Source of the DNA: Candidatus Bathyarchaeota archaeon
GTDB lineage: Archaea; Thermoproteota; Bathyarchaeia; Bathyarchaeales; Bathycorpusculaceae
Direction: 5' to 3'
DNA length: 64,000 bases
NCBI GenBank assembly: GCA_022865885.1
Contig: JALHSQ010000127.1
Location: 1 to 64,000, forward strand
The position numbers and the translations under genes are program-made. Shown piece after piece: positions 42,822-51,968 of the stretch (position 1 is the first letter of the stretch; every line of letters starts with the position of its first letter). Below the pieces are notes generated by a model. It did not search any database and was not told the origin of the DNA. It was given only the letters and a program-made list of their open reading frames with translations.

Positions 42822-44109
42822 CTCCAGCTATTACCTCCGCTCTTTTCTTGCAAACAAGTAATATGGCCGCGGCTGTTGGTAACTCCACTTTCTGATTTCT
42901 ATAAGGGCCAAATTCTTCGCCACCAAGTCTGAATCTAGGCGCGTCGGAAGCGTAAACTACTGCAGTTCCTTTTCTAAAAGCTATCGCACTCTTAAATGGA
43001 TCGAATACCTCAACATCCGACACTGGAAATTCAACCTTCTTCAAACCAGTCTTCCCATGTAATGTGCCATTCATTCTGATCAGACGGTGAATGTCCGTGG
43101 TAACAACAGTGTCTATCTTAGAAAACAGAGATGCGACATGTAAATCAATGATTTTTCTCCACGTCTCGACTCCTACTCCTTTGACGGCAAGAAATGGCCC
43201 TACATCTTCCCAACTTTTCAGGAGCACATTCTTGTTCTGCATGATTTTCTCAACTATGTGTTTCTTCAGTCCTATTCTTATGTAATCTTCTTGTCGCGCG
43301 TTGAGAATGAAGTTACAAATAGCCTTCGCAAGGCGCCCACGCCAGCCTGGATCAGTCAAGTGAGGTGTTCTTGGAAAGCGGGTTTTACCTGCTTTTTTCT
43401 CATCCAAACCGAAAAAGCTTAGATCCAAACCCAGTCCAGAAACGTAACTTACGATCTCGCTACGTGCGACGGCATCAAGCGTTCTAATGATTTCGCTCTC
43501 AACATAAACATGGTAGCCTCTGTGGCCGGAGAAGAATACACGTATTTCATTGCCAGAAAAACCAAAATCGTGCATCAACATATTCAACAGTTTGGCTGTC
43601 TCATTTCTCGCTGAATTCAGACATTCTTCACATGGCCAAGTCTTAATGTCAAATCTCTCCCCACCACATATGGGACACTTTTCAGGTATACCTTTTCCAA
43701 TAAAACCGCAGGTTATACAAGACCATTCATCATGGATCTTGTTGCACGGAGTGGGAATGTGATCGGCATCGATGTCAAATATCAAGTCGGCGCCCTGCCA
43801 ACCTTTCTTATCCATATCTGCCGTTGGGTCTGCATAGTAAGCGCAAGAGTGATAAGCGTCTAAAGGAACGGTGTATCCTAAGTATCGAATCAGCTCATCT
43901 TGATTCTTGAAACCCTTGTGTCTTAGCATTATCCGCTCTTTAAACAGTGAGAAGGCGAATTCGCGCTTTTCCATGGCACTTGGCGGTTCAAAGATCTTAG
44001 CAACCGTCTTGTAATACTGAGAGAAGTTATCGTAGACATACTGCAAAGAAGTGTTTCCTTGATTATCTAGATTCATTTCGAACTCGGACCATGAGTCTTG
44101 TCGTTTCAA
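42802..44109 (-). CDS. priS: DNA primase small (catalytic) subunit
   Basis: 435 residues. Catalytic acidic motif DLIFDIDAD (109-116), a structural zinc site (Cys131, 134, 145, 148), FFSGHRGYHVYV (the SGxxGxHV nucleotide-binding motif) and the third acid near VVTTDIHRLIRM. It makes RNA/DNA primers together with PriL, whose gene is at 50924. It extends about 60-90 residues beyond small archaeal PriS proteins. Start at 44109 accepted; a second Met at residue 12 is possible. Co-transcribed with gins51. Confidence 0.94.
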   Translation of the reverse strand: MKRQDSWSEFEMNLDNQGNTSLQYVYDNFSQYYKTVAKIFEPPSAMEKREFAFSLFKERIMLRHKGFKNQDELIRYLGYTVPLDAYHSCAYYADPTADMDKKGWQGADLIFDIDADHIPTPCNKIHDEWSCITCGFIGKGIPEKCPICGGERFDIKTWPCEECLNSARNETAKLLNMLMHDFGFSGNEIRVFFSGHRGYHVYVESEIIRTLDAVARSEIVSYVSGLGLDLSFFGLDEKKAGKTRFPRTPHLTDPGWRGRLAKAICNFILNARQEDYIRIGLKKHIVEKIMQNKNVLLKSWEDVGPFLAVKGVGVETWRKIIDLHVASLFSKIDTVVTTDIHRLIRMNGTLHGKTGLKKVEFPVSDVEVFDPFKSAIAFRKGTAVVYASDAPRFRLGGEEFGPYRNQKVELPTAAAILLVCKKRAEVIAGDVSRTV

Positions 44110-44167
44110 GACAAAGGCCTTTTAACTTGACAGAGTTATTAAGGAGTTCTAGCCTGACTCACGAAAA

Positions 44168-44177
44168 GGATTTAAAC
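44168..44177 (+). promoter_or_regulatory. TATA box of the glycan operon
   Basis: GGATTTAAAC about 45 bases before the ATG at 44221; the six following plus-strand genes to 50927 are tightly spaced or overlapping and probably share it. Confidence 0.45.
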
Positions 44178-44220
44178 AAATCTCTGAGACACATATACGA
44201 CCTAAAGGGTATGAAACTGC

Positions 44221-44643
44221 ATGAAACCGGAACAAGTCAACATAACTTGCCACACTGACGATAGAGGAGTTCTCTATCAGATATATGGCAGTTACAAGTT
44301 TCCGGAATTGAAAAGGATTTACGTCGTTGGAAATTTTGGTAGAGGGACAATAAGAGGCTTTCATAGACATGAGGAAGAATGGAAAGGATATTTCGTGACT
44401 AACGGCTCAGCTAAGTTTGTTGTCGCAGATGAAGACAGGAATTTGTCGACCTACGTATTGAGTTCTAAGAACCCGACAGTGTTGATAATTCCTCCTAGGT
44501 ACGATCAAGGATGGATTTCTTTAGAGGAGAACACGGTGCTGATAGGGATCTCGAATAAGAGTCTGGAAGAGTCTCTTAAGGATGATATAAGAACTGATCC
44601 TTTCACTTATGGAAGAGAAGTATGGAATGTGAAAGCAAGATGA
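44221..44643 (+). CDS. Cupin sugar-modifying enzyme (RmlC/FdtA-like)
   Basis: 140 residues. A single RmlC-type cupin: DDRGVLYQIYG, the metal-free sugar-epimerase/isomerase pattern GTIRGFHRHEEEWKGYFV and IPPRYDQGWISLEENTVLI. Homologues are dTDP-sugar 3,4-ketoisomerases or 3,5-epimerases. First gene of the glycan operon; the next start overlaps its stop (ATGA). The exact sugar product is not predictable. Confidence 0.78.
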   Translation: MKPEQVNITCHTDDRGVLYQIYGSYKFPELKRIYVVGNFGRGTIRGFHRHEEEWKGYFVTNGSAKFVVADEDRNLSTYVLSSKNPTVLIIPPRYDQGWISLEENTVLIGISNKSLEESLKDDIRTDPFTYGREVWNVKAR

Positions 44644-45632
44644 AAGTGCTAATCACAGGCGGATTGGGCTACCTAGGATCTGTCATGATAGGAAAGCTGC
44701 TAGACAAAGGCCACAAGGTGAGGGTTCTGGACTCATCGATATACGGCAACTTCCTTGGCTTGGCCGGAAAACAGGTTGAACTAGTAGAAGGAGACATAAG
44801 AGATCGCAGGCAATTACTTAACGCTACGTCAGATGTTGACGCCATCATTCATTTGGCAGGCATCATAGGTGATGCTGCAGCGAATTTGGACAAGGAGTTG
44901 ACCATAAGAGCTAACTGTTTGGCAACTAAACGTTTGGCTGAGTTATGCAGTAGGAAAGGATTGAGGTTCCTTTTCTCCTCAACTTGCTCCGTTTATGGAG
45001 CCCGACCAAACGAGGTAATCAGGGAAAACTCTCAAATTGCACCATTATCGCTTTATGCGATGTCCAAGCTGATAGCAGAAGAATCTATCATGAAACGTTG
45101 CGATAACTATGTCATTTTCAGACTTGGAACCTTATTTGGACTGTCTCCTCGGATGCGATTTGACCTAGTAATAAACAAGTTCATTGCTCAAGCAATCCAA
45201 GATGCGAAAATAACGGTGTATGGAGGTCTTCAGCGCAGACCCTTTGTCCATGTGCAAGACGTGTCTGACACTTTTGTCAAAGCTTTGACCAGCGATGTGA
45301 AAGGCACGTACATCCTGGGAGGAACCAACTATAGAATCCAAGAGGCTGCTGAAGTCATAAAACAGCAAACTGGATGCAACGTTACTGTGCTCAATGGCAT
45401 GAAAGACCCGAGAGATTACGCGGTAGATTCCTCTCTTGCAGAAAAGGTTTTTGGGTTTAAGGACATAAAGAGAGTTGAGTACGCAGTAGACGAGACAAAG
45501 GACGCATATGCAAGAAAGGTAATTAGGGACTACAGAGAAAGCATCTTCAACAATGAAGAATGGTTGAAGAGCTATGGCGTCAAGAGTGTTGATCACTGGC
45601 TCGACAGGAAAATTGGGAAATGCACTTGTTAG
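44640..45632 (+). CDS. NAD-dependent nucleotide-sugar epimerase/dehydratase
   Basis: 330 residues from the ATG at 44640, overlapping the cupin stop. Extended SDR: MKVLITGGLGYLGS (GXXGXXG), VDAIIHLAGI, FSSTCSVYG (catalytic Ser/Thr) and YAMSKLIAE (YxxxK). RPFVHVQDVSD is the substrate-binding segment. Likely a GalE/RmlB-like enzyme in synthesis of a surface sugar. Its last 59 bases overlap the next gene in another frame. Confidence 0.88.
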   Translation: MKVLITGGLGYLGSVMIGKLLDKGHKVRVLDSSIYGNFLGLAGKQVELVEGDIRDRRQLLNATSDVDAIIHLAGIIGDAAANLDKELTIRANCLATKRLAELCSRKGLRFLFSSTCSVYGARPNEVIRENSQIAPLSLYAMSKLIAEESIMKRCDNYVIFRLGTLFGLSPRMRFDLVINKFIAQAIQDAKITVYGGLQRRPFVHVQDVSDTFVKALTSDVKGTYILGGTNYRIQEAAEVIKQQTGCNVTVLNGMKDPRDYAVDSSLAEKVFGFKDIKRVEYAVDETKDAYARKVIRDYRESIFNNEEWLKSYGVKSVDHWLDRKIGKCTC

Positions 45633-46305
45633 AATTTTTCCTGACGCACTTGCGCCTCCTCACAGGGAATTGGATGTAGCGGATAAAGAAGCAGTTCTTG
45701 ACTATATAGGAGAAAAGAAGCCAAAGATCATCATTCACTGCGCTGCCTTGACAGGCATCAGAGAATGCGAAGACAACAAGGAGAATGCTTGGGTGGTCAA
45801 TGTTGGCGGCACAGAGAATCTTGTCAAAGCATGTGAAAGTGTAGCTAACGACTGCTACTTTGTGTATGTGTCTACTGCATGTGTCTTCTCCGGCGACAGA
45901 GGCAATTACGTTGAAACGGACGTACCTTGTCCGAAAAATTACTATTCATTGACAAAGCTTCTGGGGGAATTCGTCGTCAAGTACTCCGCCCTGAAGAATT
46001 GGTTGATAGTAAGAACCAATTTTGTGGCGAGAGAAAGATGGCCATACGCGAAAGCGTTCGTGGACAGATATGGAACATACTTGTTCGCTGATGACTTAGC
46101 GAAGGGAATCAAGAAGGTGATAGACAAAGACGTGACAGGTGTGTTGCACGTATGTGGGAAAGACAAGATCTCCATGTTTGAGCTGGCAAGAATCACCACA
46201 CCAGAGGTCAAGCCCATGTGTCTTGCGGATTATGATGGCCCGCCGCTTACTGTTGACATGAGCCTAACCTCAACAAGATTAGAACCATTCAAGATTACAA
46301 GATGA
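45574..46305 (+). CDS. RmlD-like NAD(P)-dependent sugar reductase
   Basis: 243 residues. MASRVLITGSTGKLGN (GXXGXXG), RELDVADKEAV, IIHCAALTGIRECE, YVSTACVFSGDRGNYVETD and YYSLTKLLGE (YxxxK) match dTDP-4-dehydrorhamnose reductase-type SDRs. About 40 residues shorter than usual, missing part of the C-terminal substrate domain. Overlaps the preceding gene by 59 bases, so the first 19 residues share DNA with the C-terminus of the epimerase. Probably makes a deoxysugar with the two preceding gene products. Confidence 0.85.
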   Translation: MASRVLITGSTGKLGNALVRIFPDALAPPHRELDVADKEAVLDYIGEKKPKIIIHCAALTGIRECEDNKENAWVVNVGGTENLVKACESVANDCYFVYVSTACVFSGDRGNYVETDVPCPKNYYSLTKLLGEFVVKYSALKNWLIVRTNFVARERWPYAKAFVDRYGTYLFADDLAKGIKKVIDKDVTGVLHVCGKDKISMFELARITTPEVKPMCLADYDGPPLTVDMSLTSTRLEPFKITR

Positions 46306-46315
46306 GAAGAGGACC

Positions 46316-47050
46316 GTGACGATAATTGCCGAGGACCGCTTAACCCCAACGAAGCATCGCACTCTGTCTATCATAGTTCCAATTCATAATGAAGAAGAGA
46401 TCCTAGAAGAACAAGCATCGAAACTCGTCGCTTACGCGCGACAACTCACAGACGAATTCGAGATACTACTTTTGGAGAACGGAAGCACAGATAACACGGT
46501 GAACATAGCAAGGAAATTGCAAGAAAGGTTCAGTACTATTCGCGTCAAGAGACTTGAAAGAGCCGACTACTCAACTGCGGTTATTGAAGGTGTTAAGGCG
46601 GCAAATGGTGATTTTAGCATCGTCACGGGGATTGACTACGTTGATCTCGGCGTTCTAGGTCGATGCTTCCGTGCATTGAAAGACTCTGACGTAGTCATAT
46701 GCTCCAAGAATAAGGGACTAGACCAACGGTCGCTCCTGAGCAGACTAACAAATCGTTACTATAACGCCCTAGTAAGATTGCTATTTGGATTAAAGTACTC
46801 CGACGTCGAAGGTTACCATGGATACAATACCAAGAAGATTCGAACCATTGTCGCTGACATTGAGACCAAAGCGCATCTGTGCAATCTCTGGATACTGGTC
46901 AAGGCAAGAAAGGTCGGCTTGCGCGTGGCTGAGGTCCCCTTTGTTGTATATGAACGAAGGAAATCAAAGTTTATGAAGATTTCACGATTACCGTATCTGG
47001 CGACGATAAGTCTGGTGGAGTTCATAAAACTCAAACGCAAAGGGTATTAA
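46316..47050 (+). CDS. Family 2 glycosyltransferase
   Basis: 244 residues from a GTG start. GT-A fold: LSIIVPIHNEEEILEEQ, ILLLENGSTDNTVNIA, and ANGDFSIVTGIDYVDLG in place of the more usual DxD loop. Helices near the C-terminus (YLATISLVEFIKL) could lie on the membrane. Dolichol-phosphate sugar synthase-like; donor unknown. Sits 10 bases after the reductase gene. Confidence 0.85.
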   Translation: MTIIAEDRLTPTKHRTLSIIVPIHNEEEILEEQASKLVAYARQLTDEFEILLLENGSTDNTVNIARKLQERFSTIRVKRLERADYSTAVIEGVKAANGDFSIVTGIDYVDLGVLGRCFRALKDSDVVICSKNKGLDQRSLLSRLTNRYYNALVRLLFGLKYSDVEGYHGYNTKKIRTIVADIETKAHLCNLWILVKARKVGLRVAEVPFVVYERRKSKFMKISRLPYLATISLVEFIKLKRKGY

Positions 47051-47076
47051 TTCCCAACGAAAACGGAAATGAGACC

Positions 47077-48213
47077 ATGAAGATACTATTTATGACGAGC
47101 AGAGACATCACACATCCTGAATGGGCAGGCGGAGACGTTTATCATTTTGAAGTCTCCAGGAGATTGGCTCATGATGGCAACTGCGTTACTATGCTTTGCA
47201 GTAGGTACGATGGATGCCGAGACCAAGAGAAAATAGATGGTATCCAGATTATCAGGATCAGAGGGGGTATTCTTCGGGCTTTGTCGAATTTTCTCTTTTA
47301 CCGCAAGTATTTGAAGAGAGGGCAAGACATAATCGTGGAAGAAGCAGAAGGCCCAGCAGGACCACTATTTGCCTTCCTTTATGCGAAAGAGCCTGTTGTG
47401 ATAATGTGGCACCAGCTTGGAAGGACCATCTATTTTAACCAGTTTTCATACCCTATCGCCGTTAGTCTACTTGTCATGGAGAAAATCTATGTTGCGCTCG
47501 CTCGCAAGTGCCAGATAATAGTCCCCTCCAATGAAAGAGCCTTTGAGTTTATCAACATTGGCTTCCCAAAGGAAAAAGTGAACGTCGTATCACCGGCTTT
47601 CGCTCTAAGAAAAGACGCTAACCACGGCGGAGAGAAAACGTTTGACAAACCGTATTTCTTGATTCTGGGCAAATTAAGGAGATACAAAGCTTATCATCAT
47701 GCAGTAAGAGCGTTAAAACTATTAAGAGATGAACATGAGAACTGCATTTTGGTTATTGCGGGAAGAAGAGGGGAAGAGAAGTACTGTAAAGAACTGGAGA
47801 AACTGATCGCCAAGTGTAATCTGCAAGACTCTGTCATTATAAAACCGAATGTTAACGAAAATGAGAAGGCAACGCTACTGTCAAATGCGCGTGCTTTGAT
47901 CGTGACTTCGCCAATCGAAGGATTTAGCATAGTATCAGTGGAGGCAAATTCTCTTGGCGTACCGGTCATCGCCACAAACGGTGTCCCAAACGAGGTCATT
48001 GCGAATGGATTCAATGGAATAAAATACAGGTTTGGCGACATAGAAAACCTTGCCAATGCAATGTCCAAGATGTTGCACGATGATGCCCTACGAGAAAAGC
48101 TGTCAGCAAACTCGATAGAAAGCTCACACCGATTTTCGTGGAATTCTTCTGCCAAAACATTTAAAGAGGTTCTTCAAAAAGTGCTGAAGCAGACACCCCA
48201 CAAACAGTGGTAA
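47077..48213 (+). CDS. Family 4 glycosyltransferase
   Basis: 378 residues, GT-B fold. N-terminal glycine-rich GGDVYHFEVSRRLAHDG, and in the C-terminal half YFLILGKLRRYKAYHHAVRALK, LVIAGRRGEEKY and the retaining EX7E region SPIEGFSIVSVEANSLGVPVIA (in parts). Likely cytoplasmic, extending a lipid-linked glycan. Followed 5 bases later by the large membrane protein. Confidence 0.93.
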   Translation: MKILFMTSRDITHPEWAGGDVYHFEVSRRLAHDGNCVTMLCSRYDGCRDQEKIDGIQIIRIRGGILRALSNFLFYRKYLKRGQDIIVEEAEGPAGPLFAFLYAKEPVVIMWHQLGRTIYFNQFSYPIAVSLLVMEKIYVALARKCQIIVPSNERAFEFINIGFPKEKVNVVSPAFALRKDANHGGEKTFDKPYFLILGKLRRYKAYHHAVRALKLLRDEHENCILVIAGRRGEEKYCKELEKLIAKCNLQDSVIIKPNVNENEKATLLSNARALIVTSPIEGFSIVSVEANSLGVPVIATNGVPNEVIANGFNGIKYRFGDIENLANAMSKMLHDDALREKLSANSIESSHRFSWNSSAKTFKEVLQKVLKQTPHKQW

Positions 48214-48218
48214 CACAT

Positions 48219-50927
48219 ATGAAACGCCATACAAAGATAGCAACAATTCTGATTGCTATTTTGATCTATGGAAGCTTTATCGCACTCCTCAAAGGGCAAC
48301 TACCCAACCAAGACGCCAACATTGTAACCATCAAAGGTGAACAGACTTTATCATTGGTACCAAACGAGAACTCGACCTCTGTAAACTTATCACTTGGAAA
48401 TGAAAAGTGGCAAGTCACTCAGGGAGAAAACGTGTTGAAATCTAATGTTGATGGAAACTTGATTTTCTCAGGGAGCTATGATGCTACAAATGAAGCATTG
48501 CACTCGAACCAGACTGAGCCTTTTTTTTCCGCGCAACAAACTGGGCTTGAGTTAGACTTTTCAGCCAACCACCATTATCTTCACGTCATTCTCTCAAGCC
48601 AGCCAGATTCCCAAATAGGTTTTCTGGTGGGACGGAACAACTCAGAGCGAAACCTCACGGCGGGATTACGGGGGAGATACCCTGACGGAATCACCGAGAC
48701 AGATGACGCGAATGAGCTCATGTGGATAAACGTATCGAACCCGCATGGTGGGGGGAAATTGGATAACAACACCAGCTATGTGACTATTGATGTTGCTGAC
48801 AGGCTGGCGAAACTAGGTTTTGGCGAACTAGGTTTAAGCGGTCAGGTTTTCGTGGGGCTGCAGATCAGACAGTACTTAATTGGATCCCCCCCTCTTTACA
48901 AGAATTACTCGACTACGATTGAGTCTATTGGTCTGATCGAAGATCCACCTTATTACGCCGAGAATTCGGGAGGAAACAGCATCGCCCTTCCTGATGGATC
49001 AATAGCTCACATAATTGGGAACGTGACACCCCCGAACAATGCCACCCTATGGCCTTTCCTCCAAAGAGCGTACGTGTTATACAAGATGGATGCGCCCCAG
49101 GATTCTCTTTACACCGCCTTTCTGGTGTATAAGAAAGACGCCACACACTTGGAGTATGGCCGCTCAGGCTTTGTTTTCACACACACAAGTCTCTTGAACG
49201 AAGTTGGCACATACATTGATTGGAGAAGGATTTCTATTGAACTTGACTCTGATTTCGAGCCTCTAGGGACGCTCAACAGCGTAATGAACGAGGCAGATTA
49301 CGCCATCATCTTCACTCCAGTGCGAAACGATAGAGTTCACAGTGAAGTTCACAGTGTCAACATAACCAGTGTTGCACTGACCTTTTCGGAGCTTCTTTAC
49401 ATATACCCCAACGACCTGGACCCACTGCCAGACTACGCCGTCATAATATTCGCATTTGTTGTGCCGACTGTACTGATGTTTGCTTTATGTTACTTGTACA
49501 AAAATAGGACAGTAAGCAATAGCAAGCGGACAATCACATACTTAGTTCTTATTGGCTTAGGTTTACGTTTGATTTTGGCACCGATCTCGGCGCATTTGGA
49601 TGACACACAAATATTTTCTGAAATCGGTGCATTGTATTTCCAGAAAGGTTCGGGAGTGCTGGGGGCACAGTGGGTCAGCTTGCCTGGTTTTGTCTATTTG
49701 GAAACTGCTGCCTACTTTCCTTATGCTTTGTTGAGAACGATAGGTTTTCGAGAGGCTCCATTCTTGTCGCTGGATGTTTATCCTGTTGAATTGCTTTTCA
49801 CAAAGATACCTGCTATCCTCAGTGATATTGGCTCCTTCTACTTCATACTGAAAATTGCAGACAGATGCCAGCAACGCAACAAAGCGCTAATTGCCGGACT
49901 GTATTTGCTAAACCCTCTCACAGTGTACATATCTGGAACCCTTGGCCAGTTTGATTCGATCTTCACCTTCACATTGATAGCGTTTACCTATTACTTAGTT
50001 GCCGACTATAATGCCATCAAGGCCAGTTTGTTCTCAGGATTCTCAGCTGTTCTGAATCCTGTCGGCCTTGCAACCATCATTCCCTTCCTGTCAGCTGTTT
50101 CACTTAAGAAAGATTGGAAAGCAGTAGCCAAAGGCCTGCTTCTGATCGGAGGAATCTTTGGCATATCAATCGCACCGTTCTTTTTTGAGTCAAACTCGCC
50201 AGTTATCTTAACAAGCCTTGAAAGACTAATCGGCTCAGTACCCGGAGAAAGGTTCTACAGCAACAAGATAGATTTCCTCGCTTATGGAACGCAGGTTTCT
50301 TCATCAATTGGTTACGGTTTGACCTTCAGATTCTCGATAGAGGTAGCGGTAGGCCTCGGCTGGCTATCGGATGTTGACTGGCTCGGCCCGTGGTACTACC
50401 CGTTCACGGCAGGGCTGATCCTGTTGGCTTTTGTCGCCGCCTTCATTTACAAGACGCGAGAGGCCTGTAAGAAAGGTATACAAAGGTGTGTTCACGTCGG
50501 AACGTTCATGCTTGGAGTCGTTTGTCTTTTCCAGTTGACTTTTCCCTTAGTCTTTGAACAATTCGTAGTATGGGTCGCCGGGCTAATGCTTGTATCTTAC
50601 ATCTTGTATCAAAACAGAAAATTCTTTGCCATCTTCCTCTCGACATGCATCGCAGCAGGAATCTTCTATACTCTCAATTCATTATCGCGGATCGGCCTGT
50701 TATATGACTTCCTCACATATATACTTCGAATATTCGAAGTAAATTATCCAATAGACCCGCGCGACCTCATGAATTGGCTCTACGCCATTCTGGGGGTTAT
50801 CTATTCAGTCGTCGTGGCTGTGACTTTCGCAATCATGTGTGAAGTATGGTTTAAAGAGGAACTGGCAAGGCTTGCCCAACGAATCAGATTTAGGCTCAAG
50901 AAACACGAAAGAGCACAGTCCGTCTAG
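48219..50927 (+). CDS. Large multi-pass membrane protein, GT-C-like glycosyltransferase
   Basis: 902 residues from the ATG at 48219. A signal-anchor helix (about 5-24) is followed by roughly 375 residues of beta-rich extracytoplasmic sequence with many N-X-S/T sites, then about 12 transmembrane helices from residue 405 to 880. The first outside loop of the membrane part has LAPISAHLDDTQIFSEIGAL, an Asp-rich loop in the place of the GT-C catalytic motif, and IAGLYLLNPLTVYISGTLGQFDSIFT resembles the PIG-M/ALG mannosyltransferase pattern. It would use a lipid-linked sugar donor. The N-terminal domain order is unusual. The 3' end overlaps priL by 4 bases. Confidence 0.7.
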   Translation: MKRHTKIATILIAILIYGSFIALLKGQLPNQDANIVTIKGEQTLSLVPNENSTSVNLSLGNEKWQVTQGENVLKSNVDGNLIFSGSYDATNEALHSNQTEPFFSAQQTGLELDFSANHHYLHVILSSQPDSQIGFLVGRNNSERNLTAGLRGRYPDGITETDDANELMWINVSNPHGGGKLDNNTSYVTIDVADRLAKLGFGELGLSGQVFVGLQIRQYLIGSPPLYKNYSTTIESIGLIEDPPYYAENSGGNSIALPDGSIAHIIGNVTPPNNATLWPFLQRAYVLYKMDAPQDSLYTAFLVYKKDATHLEYGRSGFVFTHTSLLNEVGTYIDWRRISIELDSDFEPLGTLNSVMNEADYAIIFTPVRNDRVHSEVHSVNITSVALTFSELLYIYPNDLDPLPDYAVIIFAFVVPTVLMFALCYLYKNRTVSNSKRTITYLVLIGLGLRLILAPISAHLDDTQIFSEIGALYFQKGSGVLGAQWVSLPGFVYLETAAYFPYALLRTIGFREAPFLSLDVYPVELLFTKIPAILSDIGSFYFILKIADRCQQRNKALIAGLYLLNPLTVYISGTLGQFDSIFTFTLIAFTYYLVADYNAIKASLFSGFSAVLNPVGLATIIPFLSAVSLKKDWKAVAKGLLLIGGIFGISIAPFFFESNSPVILTSLERLIGSVPGERFYSNKIDFLAYGTQVSSSIGYGLTFRFSIEVAVGLGWLSDVDWLGPWYYPFTAGLILLAFVAAFIYKTREACKKGIQRCVHVGTFMLGVVCLFQLTFPLVFEQFVVWVAGLMLVSYILYQNRKFFAIFLSTCIAAGIFYTLNSLSRIGLLYDFLTYILRIFEVNYPIDPRDLMNWLYAILGVIYSVVVAVTFAIMCEVWFKEELARLAQRIRFRLKKHERAQSV

Positions 50928-51967
50928 GCTTTATATAGTGATCTATAGTAAGCCAAAGGGTGACGTATCCTTTGACAGGTTCTGTCAGGGTTCAAGCACA
51001 CACCGTGAGTTTTCAAAGTGTCACATTTTGGCGGAATATACCGTGTTCTGGAGCCTCTTTCGCCCGCTATATGTTCAACTTGGTAACGAGTCATTCTTTC
51101 GCTGTAGTCTGAGAAACTCTTAAACAATTCCACAACAGTTTCAGACGGCATTCCAATGCCTACTAGGAACGAAGTTAATGTGAACCGTCCTATATGTGAC
51201 AGGTGATGCCCTGACGAAAATGATTGAAACAGCGTTTGGATACATGGAGGAAAAACCTCTTGCTTTACTGCTCCATGAAACTCCTCAGCATCGATTTCGC
51301 CAATCTTTTCAACTGAAAGGCTCTTCAATTTCTCTGCGATTTCAGCTATCTTCGCAGGAAAGGTTGGGAGATCGCCTGCTTCTAGTCGCTTTTCAATGTA
51401 TTTGCGGACTTCCTCGCTTAGCAGTCTCGCAATTTCGCCTTTGTTTAGGGAAACGTTTCCATTTGCCAAGAGGCGATTAACGAGCTTCCATCTCTTGTCC
51501 CGCAAGTGCGTAGTGTTTCGAACATAATCTATGAAACCTAGTGAAAATCTCTGTGGTCCTTGCGAGCTGTCATTTGTTACGAGTTTCCAGTCGAAAGTTT
51601 GTGCAATCGTTTTGAGTCTTTCCTCTGATTCAAGCTTCAGGTCTTCGTAGACTTGTTTTGCTTCTGCAAGAGCATATCTTTTCTTGATGAACGAGCTTTT
51701 GGTGGCGATGGCCAATATCACTGCAATTGGAAAAGACAGGATTTCAACTTCATCATTCTGCTGTGTTCTGCTGACTAGGGCATAGAGGATTGAGTCTTCG
51801 ACTCTTTCTTGGGCACGTTCAATGATGTTGGCGAAGCTTGGATCTAGCAAGTCGTCAATTCTTAAGTCTAGTTTTTTCACGTAGTCTGTGGTTTCTTTGA
51901 GGAAAGGATATTTCGCCAGGTCGTTCTTTGTAAACCTGCTGCCAGCCATTGGCATCTTGTGTTTCAC
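50924..51967 (-). CDS. priL: DNA primase large subunit
   Basis: 347 residues from a GTG at 51967, two bases after the pcn stop; the open frame extends upstream into pcn and was cut there, and an ATG at 51955 is an alternative. N-terminal helical domain (DLAKYPFLKETTDYVK), then the 4Fe-4S domain with Cys in VFPPCIQTLF, YIPPKCDTLKTHGVC and PDRTCQRIRHPLAYY. It regulates PriS and hands over the primer. Translationally coupled to pcn. Confidence 0.92.
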   Translation of the reverse strand: MKHKMPMAGSRFTKNDLAKYPFLKETTDYVKKLDLRIDDLLDPSFANIIERAQERVEDSILYALVSRTQQNDEVEILSFPIAVILAIATKSSFIKKRYALAEAKQVYEDLKLESEERLKTIAQTFDWKLVTNDSSQGPQRFSLGFIDYVRNTTHLRDKRWKLVNRLLANGNVSLNKGEIARLLSEEVRKYIEKRLEAGDLPTFPAKIAEIAEKLKSLSVEKIGEIDAEEFHGAVKQEVFPPCIQTLFQSFSSGHHLSHIGRFTLTSFLVGIGMPSETVVELFKSFSDYSERMTRYQVEHIAGERGSRTRYIPPKCDTLKTHGVCLNPDRTCQRIRHPLAYYRSLYKA

Positions 51968-51968
51968 G

